From NCBI RefSeq assembly GCF_008370495.1, contig NZ_VTUX01000004.1:62001-126000 (forward strand): a DNA stretch of 64,000 bases. The letters are read 5' to 3'. Source of the stretch: Pseudohalioglobus sediminis. Lineage in GTDB: Bacteria; Pseudomonadota; Gammaproteobacteria; Pseudomonadales; Halieaceae. Below, piece by piece: positions 9,181 to 17,731 of this stretch. A program made the position numbers and the translations under genes. The first letter of the stretch is position 1. The number at the start of each line of letters is the position of its first letter. The notes under the pieces were generated by a model that saw only the letters and a program-made list of their open reading frames with translations, made no database searches and was not told where the DNA came from.

Positions 9181-9854
9181 TGGTGAAATACGATTATGCG
9201 CGACGGCAGCGCCTGGGTATGCCCGAGGCCGTGCTCTGCAGCGGCAAGGATATTGGGTCACTACAGCATATTTTCGCTGAACTGGCTGCCAGGCCCGACC
9301 ATCCCGTGTTGTTTACCCGGCTGCAGCCGGAGCAGTTGGCGGCGCTGGACGAGGCGCACAGGGAAGGACTGGATTACGACCCGCTGTCCGCCACCGCAAT
9401 ACTGCACGGTCCCCTGCCGGCGAGGCCGGGCAGCGTGGCCGTGGTTACTGCGGGTACGGCTGACCTGGCTGTCGCCCATGAGGTGTCGAGAACGCTCTAC
9501 TTCAGCGGCCTCGACCACACCCTGGTTGTGGATGTGGGTGTCGCCGGGCTGTGGCGGCTCACTGAGCGCATCGACGAGATCGCGCGGCACGATGTGATCA
9601 TCGTGGTGGCCGGGATGGATGCCGCGCTGGCTTCGGTAATGGGCGGGCTGGTGGGCAAATGCGTGGTCGCTGTGCCCACATCCGTGGGCTACGGCGTCGC
9701 CGCAGGCGGCGAGACCGCACTCAATGCCATGCTGGCAAGTTGTGGCCAGGGCATTGTCGTGACCAATATCGATAATGGCTTCGGCGCTGCCTGTGCCGCG
9801 GTGCGTATTCTCAACAGCCTTGGAGCCACCGGGGAGCATGCGGACGGTGACTGA
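9180..9854 (+). CDS. larB: LarB, pyridinium-3,5-biscarboxylate mononucleotide synthase
   Basis: 224 residues starting at the ATG at 9180, which overlaps the TGA of larE. LarB carboxylates and hydrolyses nicotinic acid adenine dinucleotide as the first step of the nickel-pincer cofactor. The C-terminal PurE-like domain is plain: VTAGTADLAVAHE, VDVGVAGLWRL, VVAGMDAALASVMGGL and VPTSVGYGVAAGGE. The N-terminal part (about 70 residues) has the usual DYARRQRLGMPEAVLCSGK segment. Full length for the family. Confidence 0.95.
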   Translation: MVKYDYARRQRLGMPEAVLCSGKDIGSLQHIFAELAARPDHPVLFTRLQPEQLAALDEAHREGLDYDPLSATAILHGPLPARPGSVAVVTAGTADLAVAHEVSRTLYFSGLDHTLVVDVGVAGLWRLTERIDEIARHDVIIVVAGMDAALASVMGGLVGKCVVAVPTSVGYGVAAGGETALNAMLASCGQGIVVTNIDNGFGAACAAVRILNSLGATGEHADGD

Positions 9855-10584
9855 TCGTGCACTGGTGATACGCACGCCATCGGGGCTCAGTGGCGACATG
9901 CTGGTGACGGGCCTGGCGCGATTGGCCGCGGTGAGTGCGGACGAACTGGAACAGCTGGTTGTTAGCATCGGTTTACCGGCTTTGCACCGCGTGTTGAAGA
10001 TAGAGCGTTGCAGTGTGCACGGTATTTCCGGTTGGCGGGCGCAGATTGCGCTTCCACCCGAACACCACCACCGCTCCCTCGCGGATATTGGCGAGATCAT
10101 TGGCGCCAGTGCGATGACGTCGGCGGCGAAAGCGCTGGCCCTGGAGGCGTTCACGGTGCTGGGTCGGGCTGAATCAGCGATACACGACATACCGCTGGAA
10201 GCCGTGCATTTCCATGAGGTCGGTGCTCTCGACAGCATCCTCGACACCTGCCTTGCCGCCGCCCTGTTGACCCGGCTGGCGCCGAGAGCGCTTTACTGCA
10301 GCCCGCTGCCGCTGTGTGATGGTGTGATCAGGTGCGATCACGGTGTGCTTGCCAGTCCGGCGCCGGCGGTACAGGAGATGTTGCGCGACATTCCGGTTTA
10401 CGGCATCGATTCCAGTGGCGAAACCGTTACCCCGACGGCGATAGCGTTTTTGCGCGCTGCCGGTACGGTGTTTGGCGGCTGGCCACAGGCCACGATAGTG
10501 GACGTGGCACGCGCCTATGGCGGCAGGATTCTCCCCGGTGTGCCCAATGGCGCCATGTTTTTCCTGGTGGCGGACGCGAGCTGA
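9838..10584 (+). CDS. larC: LarC1-only nickel insertion protein
   Basis: 248 residues from the ATG at 9838, overlapping larB by 17 nt, with GGGGAG just before it. It matches the N-terminal LarC1 region (DUF111): SGLSGDML near the start, PEHHHRSLADI, AVHFHEVGALDSI, a DGVIRCDHGVL segment and SGETVTPTAIAFL. Full LarC is about 400 residues because a LarC2 domain follows, in lactobacilli through a programmed frameshift. Here the frame stops right after the PNGAMFFLVAD segment, where LarC1 normally ends. No LarC2-like sequence is visible in any plus frame before the convergent spp gene, so this is either a stand-alone LarC1 or a broken LarC. Confidence 0.88.
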   Translation: MRTVTDRALVIRTPSGLSGDMLVTGLARLAAVSADELEQLVVSIGLPALHRVLKIERCSVHGISGWRAQIALPPEHHHRSLADIGEIIGASAMTSAAKALALEAFTVLGRAESAIHDIPLEAVHFHEVGALDSILDTCLAAALLTRLAPRALYCSPLPLCDGVIRCDHGVLASPAPAVQEMLRDIPVYGIDSSGETVTPTAIAFLRAAGTVFGGWPQATIVDVARAYGGRILPGVPNGAMFFLVADAS

Positions 10585-10596
10585 ACACGGCGGGCC

Positions 10597-11418
10597 TCAG
10601 GTGGCGGGGAGATCCCCGAACAGGCCGTAGTGCACACAACCCTCGATGACACCGCTGGTGTAATTCCCGTTGAGCCCGTGAAAATCGCCCCTGGCGAAAT
10701 AGGCCCTCAGTCCGGGATTGTGTTCCAGCTCGCGGCGCACACCCTCGCGCAACTGGGCATCGGCATTGCGTACCAGCACGCCCGAGAAGTGCGCTGTGAG
10801 CGCATCGAGGTCATTCCCGCTGTCGCCACAAAACACCACATCCTCAAGCGCTATACCTGCTTGCCCGGCGAGGTATTCGAGAGCCGTGCGCTTGGTTGCG
10901 CTGCGGGGCAGGATATCCAGCAGGCCCAGCCCGCTGGCCGAATCAAAACTGTATATCACGGTCTCGTCGAAACAAGCTGCGAGCCGTTGCCTGATGGCGT
11001 TGAGCAGTGCCTCCCGCCCGTCGTGGGCCAGGTGATAACTCTGCTTGAACGCGGACTGGTGTTGCGCCGCCTGGCGTTCAAGGCCGGGTACAACTGACAG
11101 GGCGCCCGCCACGCCCGCCGCATCCCAGCGGGGGCTCTTGCTTTGCAGTGCCTGCTCCCAGCCGTGGTCCCGGCGCCAGCTGTCGCCAACACGATGCCGT
11201 ATGGTCGTGCCCACGTCACTGCACAGCACATCGGGGTAGCGGATACCGTACTCCGAGATCGCCTGTTCGGTCAGTTCCAGGTTGCGTCCAGTCACGTACA
11301 CTAGGCAGACATCTGTCTCTTCCACCAGGCGGTTGAAAAGGGGGATCGCCTGTGGATCCGCCTGCCAGCTTCCGTTAGGCAGCAAGGTGCGATCGAGATC
11401 GGTGGCCAGAATGCGCAT
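10597..11418 (-). CDS. spp: Sucrose-6-phosphate phosphatase (HAD superfamily)
   Basis: 273 residues, Cof/SPP-type HAD phosphatase. Motif I is TDLDRTLL near the N terminus (both catalytic Asp present), motif II-like VYVTGRN, and motif IV CGDSGNDLDAL, so it looks active. It removes phosphate from sucrose 6-phosphate made by the synthase four genes upstream. It is last in the operon sps-fruK-ams-spp, 14 bp after amylosucrase. The operon context supports this over other HAD substrates such as glucosyl- or mannosyl-phosphoglycerate. Confidence 0.85.
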   Translation of the reverse strand: MRILATDLDRTLLPNGSWQADPQAIPLFNRLVEETDVCLVYVTGRNLELTEQAISEYGIRYPDVLCSDVGTTIRHRVGDSWRRDHGWEQALQSKSPRWDAAGVAGALSVVPGLERQAAQHQSAFKQSYHLAHDGREALLNAIRQRLAACFDETVIYSFDSASGLGLLDILPRSATKRTALEYLAGQAGIALEDVVFCGDSGNDLDALTAHFSGVLVRNADAQLREGVRRELEHNPGLRAYFARGDFHGLNGNYTSGVIEGCVHYGLFGDLPAT

Positions 11419-11432
11419 CGCTGCTATCTGCT

Positions 11433-13391
11433 TCAGACGCTGGCTACCAGCCAGTAAAAACTGTGCGGTGGTATTACCAGCTGTTGGTTGAACAGTGCGG
11501 GTGACTCGCCGCTGGCGGCGTCTTTCAGGGGTGCCATGGAGAAGCGCTCCCGGTTGCCGAGCATCGCGAGATCGAACTGCTGGGGGTGGTCGTCGAAGTT
11601 TGCCACGACCAGCACGGATTCTTCCGGCGACTCGAAGCTGGTGCGGATAAATACGAACAGATGTTCATTGCCCACATCCAGCAGTTCCCGGTTGTTGAAA
11701 TCGGAAAAAGCCGGCAGCGTCTTGCGTACCGCTATCAGGTGACGGATGCCGTCGAAGATGCGTTGTTCAACCGAACCGCGCTGGCGACGCTTCCCGGTTT
11801 TGTCCCAGTCGTAAACAGGCCGGTGTATCCAGCGGCTGTCGCGGCTGCGCGCGACATCGCCGACGTAGTCGTAATTGTTCAACGTGCCCAGTTCATCGCC
11901 GTAGTACAGCAGCGGAATTCCGCCGAAAGACATGATCAGGCTATGTAACAGCAGTATCTGGTTGATGCTGCCCTGGATCACCGCTTCGTCATCTGCGGCC
12001 AGGGCTGATTCCAGCCCTACCAGAGATGCCAGGGTGCCGGAAATCCGTACATCGCCGGTTTTGTTATTGCGGCCGAAAGGTTGCCCGCGGGCCGGCGAGT
12101 CATCGTACTCCCCGGTGTAGTAATCGACCAGGAAGCGGCGGTGGGCCCGGGGATCGTAGCCCACGGCGGCGATGTCAACGTCATCGAAGCCGAGGCCGAT
12201 ATCGTCGTGGCAGCGGATATAGTTGAGCCAGGTGGCCCGGTCGAGTTTCTCCGGCAGGCTGCGGATGCCCTGGTTCAGCAGGCGTGTATTCTTGGTAGCG
12301 ATAGCGTCCCAGAGCAAGGCCATAAAAGTGGCGTTGTAGGCGATTTCACATTCCTTGGCTATCACCGCGTCCTCGCCAAAGTACTTGGTGATCTCCACCG
12401 GCGCCACAATCGCCTCGGCGATAAACAGTACGCCCGGTGCGGTCACCTGGCAGCAGTCCTTGAGCAGTTGCAACAGCAGGTGTGCTTCCTGCTCGTTCTG
12501 GCAGGTGGTGCCGATCTTCTTCCACAGGAAGGCGACGGCGTCCAGGCGCAACACGTCAGCGCCCTGGTTGGCCCAGAACAGTATGATATCCAGCATCTCT
12601 ATGAATACGGCGGGATTGCTGTAATTCAGGTCCCACTGGTAGTCATTGAATACGGTCATCACCCACTTGCCCATCGTCTCGTCGTAGGTGAAATTGCCCG
12701 GGGCGTTCTCCGGGAAAATCTCCGGCATGGTCTCCTCGAACATATCGGGGACTTCGCGATTGTCGAAGACGTAATAGTAATCCTGGTAAGCGGTGTCCCC
12801 GGCGCGCGCCTTTTGCGCCCAGGCGTGTTCGTTGGAGGTGTGATTGAGCACCACATCCAGGGTCAGCAGCAGTTCGCGCTTGCGCATGTGCCCGGCCAAT
12901 GCCCGCAAGTCCGCCAGGGTGCCCGCGCGATCATCGATATCGCGAAAGTTGTTCACTGCGTAGCCGCCATCACTGGCACCGCGCGGGCACTCCATGATGG
13001 GCAAAATGTGCACGAGGTTGACGCCCAGCTCCTGCAGGTAGGTCATTTTTTCGCGCAGGCCCTGCAGGTCCCCGGCGAAACCGTCCAGGTACAGTGCCAT
13101 GCCCACCCATTGCTGGCTCAGGAACCAGTTGTGGTCCGCCTCGCGAGCCTGGTCGATTTGCTTCAGTTCCTGGTCGCGCGCGATGTACTGCCGGGCCATG
13201 GTGTTGACCAGTTCAACCAGTTGCTCTTCCACATCTTCGCGGTCGCCATAGAGGCGATTGAACAAGTTATAGATGGCATAGAAGTTGGCGCCAAGGCGAG
13301 TGTAGAAGTGCCGCAGGTCATGTTGCTGCAGCGACGCTTCCATCTGGTCAAGCGTGCGGTTAAGCAGTGAATGTGATTGCTGTTCGTACAT
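11433..13391 (-). CDS. ams: Amylosucrase (GH13)
   Basis: 652 residues from the ATG at 13391, one base after the fructokinase stop; the frame is open further upstream, but that part lies inside fruK. It has the amylosucrase-type N-terminal helical domain and a GH13 barrel: DVVLNHTSNEHAW, DVLRLDAVAFLW with nucleophile D284, FIAEAIVAP with acid/base E326, and YIRCHDDIG with the transition-state Asp. D284 and E326 sit within two residues of the catalytic pair in the Neisseria enzyme. The enzyme transfers glucose from sucrose to alpha-1,4-glucan and releases fructose, which the neighbouring fructokinase can recover. Confidence 0.95.
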   Translation of the reverse strand: MYEQQSHSLLNRTLDQMEASLQQHDLRHFYTRLGANFYAIYNLFNRLYGDREDVEEQLVELVNTMARQYIARDQELKQIDQAREADHNWFLSQQWVGMALYLDGFAGDLQGLREKMTYLQELGVNLVHILPIMECPRGASDGGYAVNNFRDIDDRAGTLADLRALAGHMRKRELLLTLDVVLNHTSNEHAWAQKARAGDTAYQDYYYVFDNREVPDMFEETMPEIFPENAPGNFTYDETMGKWVMTVFNDYQWDLNYSNPAVFIEMLDIILFWANQGADVLRLDAVAFLWKKIGTTCQNEQEAHLLLQLLKDCCQVTAPGVLFIAEAIVAPVEITKYFGEDAVIAKECEIAYNATFMALLWDAIATKNTRLLNQGIRSLPEKLDRATWLNYIRCHDDIGLGFDDVDIAAVGYDPRAHRRFLVDYYTGEYDDSPARGQPFGRNNKTGDVRISGTLASLVGLESALAADDEAVIQGSINQILLLHSLIMSFGGIPLLYYGDELGTLNNYDYVGDVARSRDSRWIHRPVYDWDKTGKRRQRGSVEQRIFDGIRHLIAVRKTLPAFSDFNNRELLDVGNEHLFVFIRTSFESPEESVLVVANFDDHPQQFDLAMLGNRERFSMAPLKDAASGESPALFNQQLVIPPHSFYWLVASV

Positions 13392-13392
13392 C

Positions 13393-14292
13393 TCAGTTGG
13401 CCTCGCCCCATTCGCGCAGCAATTGCAGGTAGGTGTCGCAGTTGGCCAGGGTGGCGCCGCGATTGGCCACGATTTTGCCGGCGAACTGCTGTGCCCGTGC
13501 CAGCGTGGCCTGCATGTCCCAGCCGGCCACCAGGCCCGCCAGCATGACTGCAGCAAAGGCGTCCCCGGCACCCACTGTATCCACTACCTCGATCCCGGGG
13601 CTGCAGGGGGCGTGCAGATGGCTGCCGTCGGCGCTCAACAGTTCGGCCCCGTCGGCGCCGCGGGTGACAATAAGTCCATGTAGATTGAAGCGTTGCAGGC
13701 ATAACCGCGCAGCGTTCGCAGTTGATTCGCCCTGGAGTGCAGACAGTTCATCCGTATTGAGTTTGACCCAGTGAGCACCCTGCAACAGTGACTCCAGTTG
13801 CTCCGGCTGCCACCAGGGCGGGCGCAGGTTGACGTCGACGAATACCAGCGCGGGCCGGCTGGCCCTCAGCGCTGCCAATGCGTGTGCTGACTGCGGCGAG
13901 CGCGCTGCCAGGCTACCGTGGTAGAGCACATCGCAGGGAGCCCCCGGCGCCGGTTCGAGTGCGTCCCAGGCACAGTTCTCATCAATCTGGTAGTGGGGCT
14001 CTCCGGCGACGATATCTACCGTGACGCGTCCGGTGGGGCGTTGCGGATCGTGTTGCACCGCAGTGGTGTCCATACCCCAGCGGGACATGGTGTGCAGCAC
14101 CTTCTCTCCCTCGGGATCGGCGCCAATGCGACTGACCAGAAGCGGTGCAAAGCCCAGGCCCTGCAGGTGCCAGGCGACATTGAACGGAGCCCCGCCCATT
14201 ACCGTTTCCCCGCCGGGGAAATGGTCAAACAGCACTTCGCCAAAGACGCAGACGCTTTTCTCCCGGGGCGTGTTCATGGCGTTATCGGGCAT
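13393..14292 (-). CDS. fruK: Fructokinase (PfkB family)
   Basis: 299 residues, normal for PfkB sugar kinases. Visible motifs are GGAPFNVAWHL in the N-terminal substrate region, VDVNLRPPWW in the middle and the anion-hole signature DTVGAGDAFAAVML with the catalytic Asp near the C terminus. It phosphorylates fructose released by amylosucrase. It begins 12 bp after the sucrose-phosphate synthase stop and ends one base before the amylosucrase start. An ATG five codons downstream (MNTPREK) is an alternative start. Confidence 0.92.
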   Translation of the reverse strand: MPDNAMNTPREKSVCVFGEVLFDHFPGGETVMGGAPFNVAWHLQGLGFAPLLVSRIGADPEGEKVLHTMSRWGMDTTAVQHDPQRPTGRVTVDIVAGEPHYQIDENCAWDALEPAPGAPCDVLYHGSLAARSPQSAHALAALRASRPALVFVDVNLRPPWWQPEQLESLLQGAHWVKLNTDELSALQGESTANAARLCLQRFNLHGLIVTRGADGAELLSADGSHLHAPCSPGIEVVDTVGAGDAFAAVMLAGLVAGWDMQATLARAQQFAGKIVANRGATLANCDTYLQLLREWGEAN

Positions 14293-14304
14293 CCTCTGTG
14301 GTGA

Positions 14305-16479
14305 TCAATCATCTGCGGGCACTGCGCAGGCGCCAAAAAAATCATAGTAGTCCAGGGCTTCCAGTATGCCGGCGCCATGGGTACGGCCGGCAAAGTAAAT
14401 ATTGTCCTCTTCCGGCAGCAGCGACAGTTCCTCCTGGTGCCGGTTTGCCACCACCACGGCCAGGGTATTGCCGCGCATCATGTCTTCGTCTGCGCCCGAG
14501 CCACCTGCCACCAGTATATTGCCGAGAGGAATATCCAGGCGCTGGGACACATAGCGCAACGCCAGGCCCTTGGAGGCCCGGAATGGCAGGATGTCAAAAA
14601 ACTGGCCGAATGAGAGTGTTGTGCTGGCGGTGATGTCAGCCTGGCGCAACAGGGTGTTGATGTCCTCTACCGGCGGCGCCTGCGCCGGGTCGTAATAGTA
14701 GGAAACCTTGAAGGCGGTCTGCTCGCGTTTATCCTGCAGGCGCAGCCCGGGCACGGTGGCCAGCGTTTGCCGGATGCGACGCGGCGACCACTGGTAATCG
14801 ATGTGGTCAGCCCAGAAATCATCCTCCAGCAGGCTTTGGCCGTAGTGTATGCGTGTACCAAGGCTGCTTATAAGTACGTCGGGATACGGAATGCCGTGTT
14901 TGCGCATCAACGCCAGCGCGGTATCGAGACGGCGTCCGGTAGCGATGGCGAAAGATACGCTTTTGCGGTGCTCGCGCAGTGTATCGATGAACTGTTGCAG
15001 GGATTGCTCATCGCCGATCAGGTTCTGGTCCAGGTCGCTGACGATCATCCGGTCACGGTAGCGCAGTGAGCGCGGCAGCGACTGCTCGCGTGGCAGCGGC
15101 GTGTATTTGCCGGACAGTTGCGCCACCCGGTCTAGGTAGGCGGTCGCGTGCGCATCCCATGAATAGTGTTCGCGTACACCGCTCATGCCGTTTCTCGAAG
15201 CCTGCTCCCAGGCCGCGTTATCGGTCAGCAGGCCGAGCAGGGCCCCGGTTATCTGCTCTTTGTCCAGCGGGTCCACCAGTTCGCCACAGCGGCAGTTGCG
15301 GATGATGTCGACCGGGCCGCCGTTCTCTGTTGCCACCACTGGCAGGCCACTGGCTGCGGCCTCCAGCAGGGTCAGGCCGAACGGTTCCGTCAGGGCGGGG
15401 TTGATAAAGACCCCCCTGCCGCTGGCAACCATGCGGTAGATATCGGGCACTTCGTCGGCTCGGTGCTGCTTCGGCACCGCCACTCTCCCGTACAGGTCAT
15501 AGGTGTCGATAAACAGCAGGATGTTGGTGAGCACGTTTTGTGCACCATCGTCCATATCGCGGATATCCTCGCGATTGCCGGCCACGATCAGCAGGTTTGC
15601 CGCCGCCTGTAACTGGTCGGACTCGCCGTAGGCCTCAATTAACGTGAGGATGTTCTTGCGCTCGTCCGGACGGGACAGTGCCAGGATCAGCGGCTTGTCG
15701 GGGTAGCTGAGGAACTTTTCAATCTGCTGCCGGAACGGGACCTGCTCGCCGTCCTGATAGGGACGGAACTGGTCGAGGTCGGTGCCCGGGGGAATAACCG
15801 CCATGCGCCCCGGATCATAGTAGTTGTACAGGGCATATTGCTGTTCGATCTCATTGTGGGTGCTGGTCACGACCAGATCCGCATTGGCCAGTACATCTTC
15901 CTCGGCATCGATGCGCCGCTCGATGTTGTAGGTGCTTTCGATCTCTTCACGCGAGAAGCCACGGGCCAGCAGGCGCTTGCGTTTGTCTCGGCCAAGGGAG
16001 TGGCCGGTGTGAATCAGGGGTATGCCCAGCAGGCTGGACAGGCGCACGCCGACGTAGCCGGCGTCGGCATAGTGACTGTGGATCAGGCTTGGCTGACGGG
16101 TCTGGTCGGCGATAAAGGCGGCGAGGTTGTCGGTGAAGCTATCCAGGTGCTCCCACAGTTGTTCCTTGGCAATGTATTCTTCGGGGCCGCAATCGACGCG
16201 CACGATGCGTGCGCCGTTGCCCAGCGTTTCTTCACGTTCGGCGTAGTCGCTACTGACTGTGGGGTCCACGATTCGACGCGTTACCAGGTCCACGCGCTCG
16301 ACGCTGTCCTGTGCGGCCAGCGCGCGCGCCAGATCAACCACGTACTTGGTCTGGCCGCCGGTGTCGGCATCCCGCCCGAGTTCGAGGTCACCGCCGCGGA
16401 TCAGTCCGTGTACGCTGATCAGGCAGATATAGAGCCTGTTTGAGTGTTGCTTGCCCTTTGAAATACGCCTCTTCCCCAA
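14305..16479 (-). CDS. sps: Sucrose-phosphate synthase with C-terminal HAD-like domain
   Basis: About 720 residues. The N-terminal 450 residues are a GT4 glycosyltransferase: ISVHGLIRG, ELGRDADTGGQTKYV, HSHYADAGYVG, TGHSLGRDKR, then the nucleotide-sugar site ALTEPFGLTLLEAAASG. It joins UDP- or ADP-glucose to fructose 6-phosphate. The C-terminal 240 residues resemble sucrose phosphatase but are degenerate: motif I reads SDLDQNLI (Thr to Asn) and motif IV GGSGADEDMM (Asp to Gly, Asn to Ala), so a separate SPP is needed. The listed start is a TTG at 16479 without a ribosome-binding site. An ATT at 16464 preceded by AAGAGG gives a protein beginning SKGKQHS and is a strong alternative. First gene of the sucrose operon. 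Confidence 0.93.
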   Translation of the reverse strand: MGKRRISKGKQHSNRLYICLISVHGLIRGGDLELGRDADTGGQTKYVVDLARALAAQDSVERVDLVTRRIVDPTVSSDYAEREETLGNGARIVRVDCGPEEYIAKEQLWEHLDSFTDNLAAFIADQTRQPSLIHSHYADAGYVGVRLSSLLGIPLIHTGHSLGRDKRKRLLARGFSREEIESTYNIERRIDAEEDVLANADLVVTSTHNEIEQQYALYNYYDPGRMAVIPPGTDLDQFRPYQDGEQVPFRQQIEKFLSYPDKPLILALSRPDERKNILTLIEAYGESDQLQAAANLLIVAGNREDIRDMDDGAQNVLTNILLFIDTYDLYGRVAVPKQHRADEVPDIYRMVASGRGVFINPALTEPFGLTLLEAAASGLPVVATENGGPVDIIRNCRCGELVDPLDKEQITGALLGLLTDNAAWEQASRNGMSGVREHYSWDAHATAYLDRVAQLSGKYTPLPREQSLPRSLRYRDRMIVSDLDQNLIGDEQSLQQFIDTLREHRKSVSFAIATGRRLDTALALMRKHGIPYPDVLISSLGTRIHYGQSLLEDDFWADHIDYQWSPRRIRQTLATVPGLRLQDKREQTAFKVSYYYDPAQAPPVEDINTLLRQADITASTTLSFGQFFDILPFRASKGLALRYVSQRLDIPLGNILVAGGSGADEDMMRGNTLAVVVANRHQEELSLLPEEDNIYFAGRTHGAGILEALDYYDFFGACAVPADD

Positions 16480-16556
16480 TCACTGACGATTGGTGCAAGA
16501 GTTTACCAAATTACTTGCTGCTTCTCAGGCGATGGGTGGCTTTGCTGCTACAAGGC

Positions 16557-16754
16557 TCAGGTCTTGGCGCTGCCGCGCGTGTCGTATTGCTTGCGCGCGC
16601 CCAGCACGGGCTGGCCGCTGATGCCGGACTCGACCACGTCGATCTTGTTCCCGGATTTGAGAAACATTTTGGTCTGTTCGGCGATGGATTCCGATGTTTC
16701 CACTGCAGCGGGTTGTTTGCGCGTCGCTGCTGCGCGCATTGGTTTCTTGGCCAT
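16557..16754 (-). CDS. Small basic protein of unknown function
   Basis: 65 residues, ATG preceded by CGGGAA at moderate distance. The N-terminal 20 residues are Lys/Arg/Ala-rich (MAKKPMRAAATRK), followed by a short ordered-looking part (TKMFLKSGNKIDVVESGISGQ). It lies between slyD and the sucrose operon on the same strand, with 70-80 bp gaps on both sides. The basic head suggests nucleic-acid contact, but I cannot name a family. Confidence 0.5.
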   Translation of the reverse strand: MAKKPMRAAATRKQPAAVETSESIAEQTKMFLKSGNKIDVVESGISGQPVLGARKQYDTRGSAKT

Positions 16755-16825
16755 GATGGTTCCCGATAAAGATAATTATGGTTTAAGCGAGGGCGTGAAG
16801 CCCTCGCGGATAGTGCTGGCGGCTA

Positions 16826-17296
16826 TCAGTGCACGTGGCCGTGGGCGATTTCTTCTTCGCTGGCGGCGCGCACATCAACTACCTGGACAGCAAAGTTCAA
16901 CTGCTCTCCGGCGAGGGGGTGATTGGCATCAATGGTGATTTCGTCACCGGCCACGCTCTTGACCACGATACGGCGCGACTGGCCCTGTGGGTCCTGGGCT
17001 TCGAAGGCCATCCCGGGTTCTATCTCATCAACGCCCTGGAAGGCAGCGCGGGGTACGACCTGTACCAGTTCCGGCTGCACTTCACCGTACGCGTCTTCGG
17101 GGGCAATGCTGACGTTCAGTTCTGCGCCGGCAGTTTTGCCCACCAGGGCGCTTTCCAGCCCGGGGATGATGTTGTTGGCACCGTGAAGATAGGCCAGCGG
17201 CTCGGCGCCATCAGAGCTGTCGAGGACATCGCCGGCGTCGTTGGTGAGGGTGTAGTGGATGGAGGCAACAACGTTGTCGCCGATCAATAAGCTCAT
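16826..17296 (-). CDS. slyD: SlyD-type FKBP peptidyl-prolyl isomerase
   Basis: 156 residues from the ATG at 17296, with AGGA seven bases upstream. FKBP-type prolyl isomerase with insert-in-flap domain: LTNDAGDVLDSS at the N terminus, the YLHGANNIIPGLESALVG core, an APEDAYGEV flap and the NHPLAGEQLNF strand typical of SlyD. The C-terminal metal-binding tail is very short (EEEIAHGHVH) compared with the His/Cys-rich tail of E. coli SlyD. A cytosolic folding catalyst; nickel handling for the lar enzyme is possible, but the short tail argues against a strong role. Confidence 0.93.
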   Translation of the reverse strand: MSLLIGDNVVASIHYTLTNDAGDVLDSSDGAEPLAYLHGANNIIPGLESALVGKTAGAELNVSIAPEDAYGEVQPELVQVVPRAAFQGVDEIEPGMAFEAQDPQGQSRRIVVKSVAGDEITIDANHPLAGEQLNFAVQVVDVRAASEEEIAHGHVH

Positions 17297-17731
17297 GTTT
17301 TTTCCTGTTACTGGCGGCGACATGGGGTGTTTACCGTGCGCCGGACTGAATTTATGAGTCCCTCTTGCGAGGAACGCTTATTGGAAACAGTTATTTATGC
17401 ACTACAGGAAGAGGGTCAGGAAAGACTGAACGTCAAGCGGAACACAAACAGGGTATCTACCAAGACCCTCCAGTATAAAGCACGCAGGCATCAAGTCAAT
17501 CGACGGCACTTTGCGGACGCAGCGGAGCTTCAGCCCGCGCGACGGCGCTGGCACTCCCATTCGGCGTGGGCAACTGACCAGCGGGAGCAGCGCCACCGGT
17601 GCACCTGGCGCCTGTCGCGGTAACACATTGGCCCTTTATGGCGTGATTTTCTGCCGCAATACGCCATTGCGGTGACCGCCTCCAGTGGTGACAATCGTAT
17701 CCTGGCCATAACAGCTTGCGAGGCGCTGACG
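17297..17731 (+). other. Intergenic region between slyD and the receiver-GNAT gene
   Basis: 435 bp between divergent genes. The left part is less GC-rich than its surroundings. An open frame at 17327-17623 has no ribosome-binding site, family resemblance or typical codon use, so I do not call it. TATAAA at 17472 could belong to a promoter for either side. No RNA gene or repeat is recognisable. Confidence 0.4.

Noticed and set aside
12081-13370. Long plus-strand open frame opposite amylosucrase
   Set aside because: It is fully antisense to a gene with clear catalytic motifs; long shadows are expected in GC-rich DNA with third-position bias.
16826-17296. SlyD as dedicated nickel donor to the Lar enzymes
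   Set aside because: The C-terminal His tail is very short and the gene is 6 kb away on the other strand.
17327-17623. 98-codon frame in the slyD/GNAT gap
   Set aside because: No ribosome-binding site and a composition (many Arg, His, Trp, Gln) unlike real neighbours.
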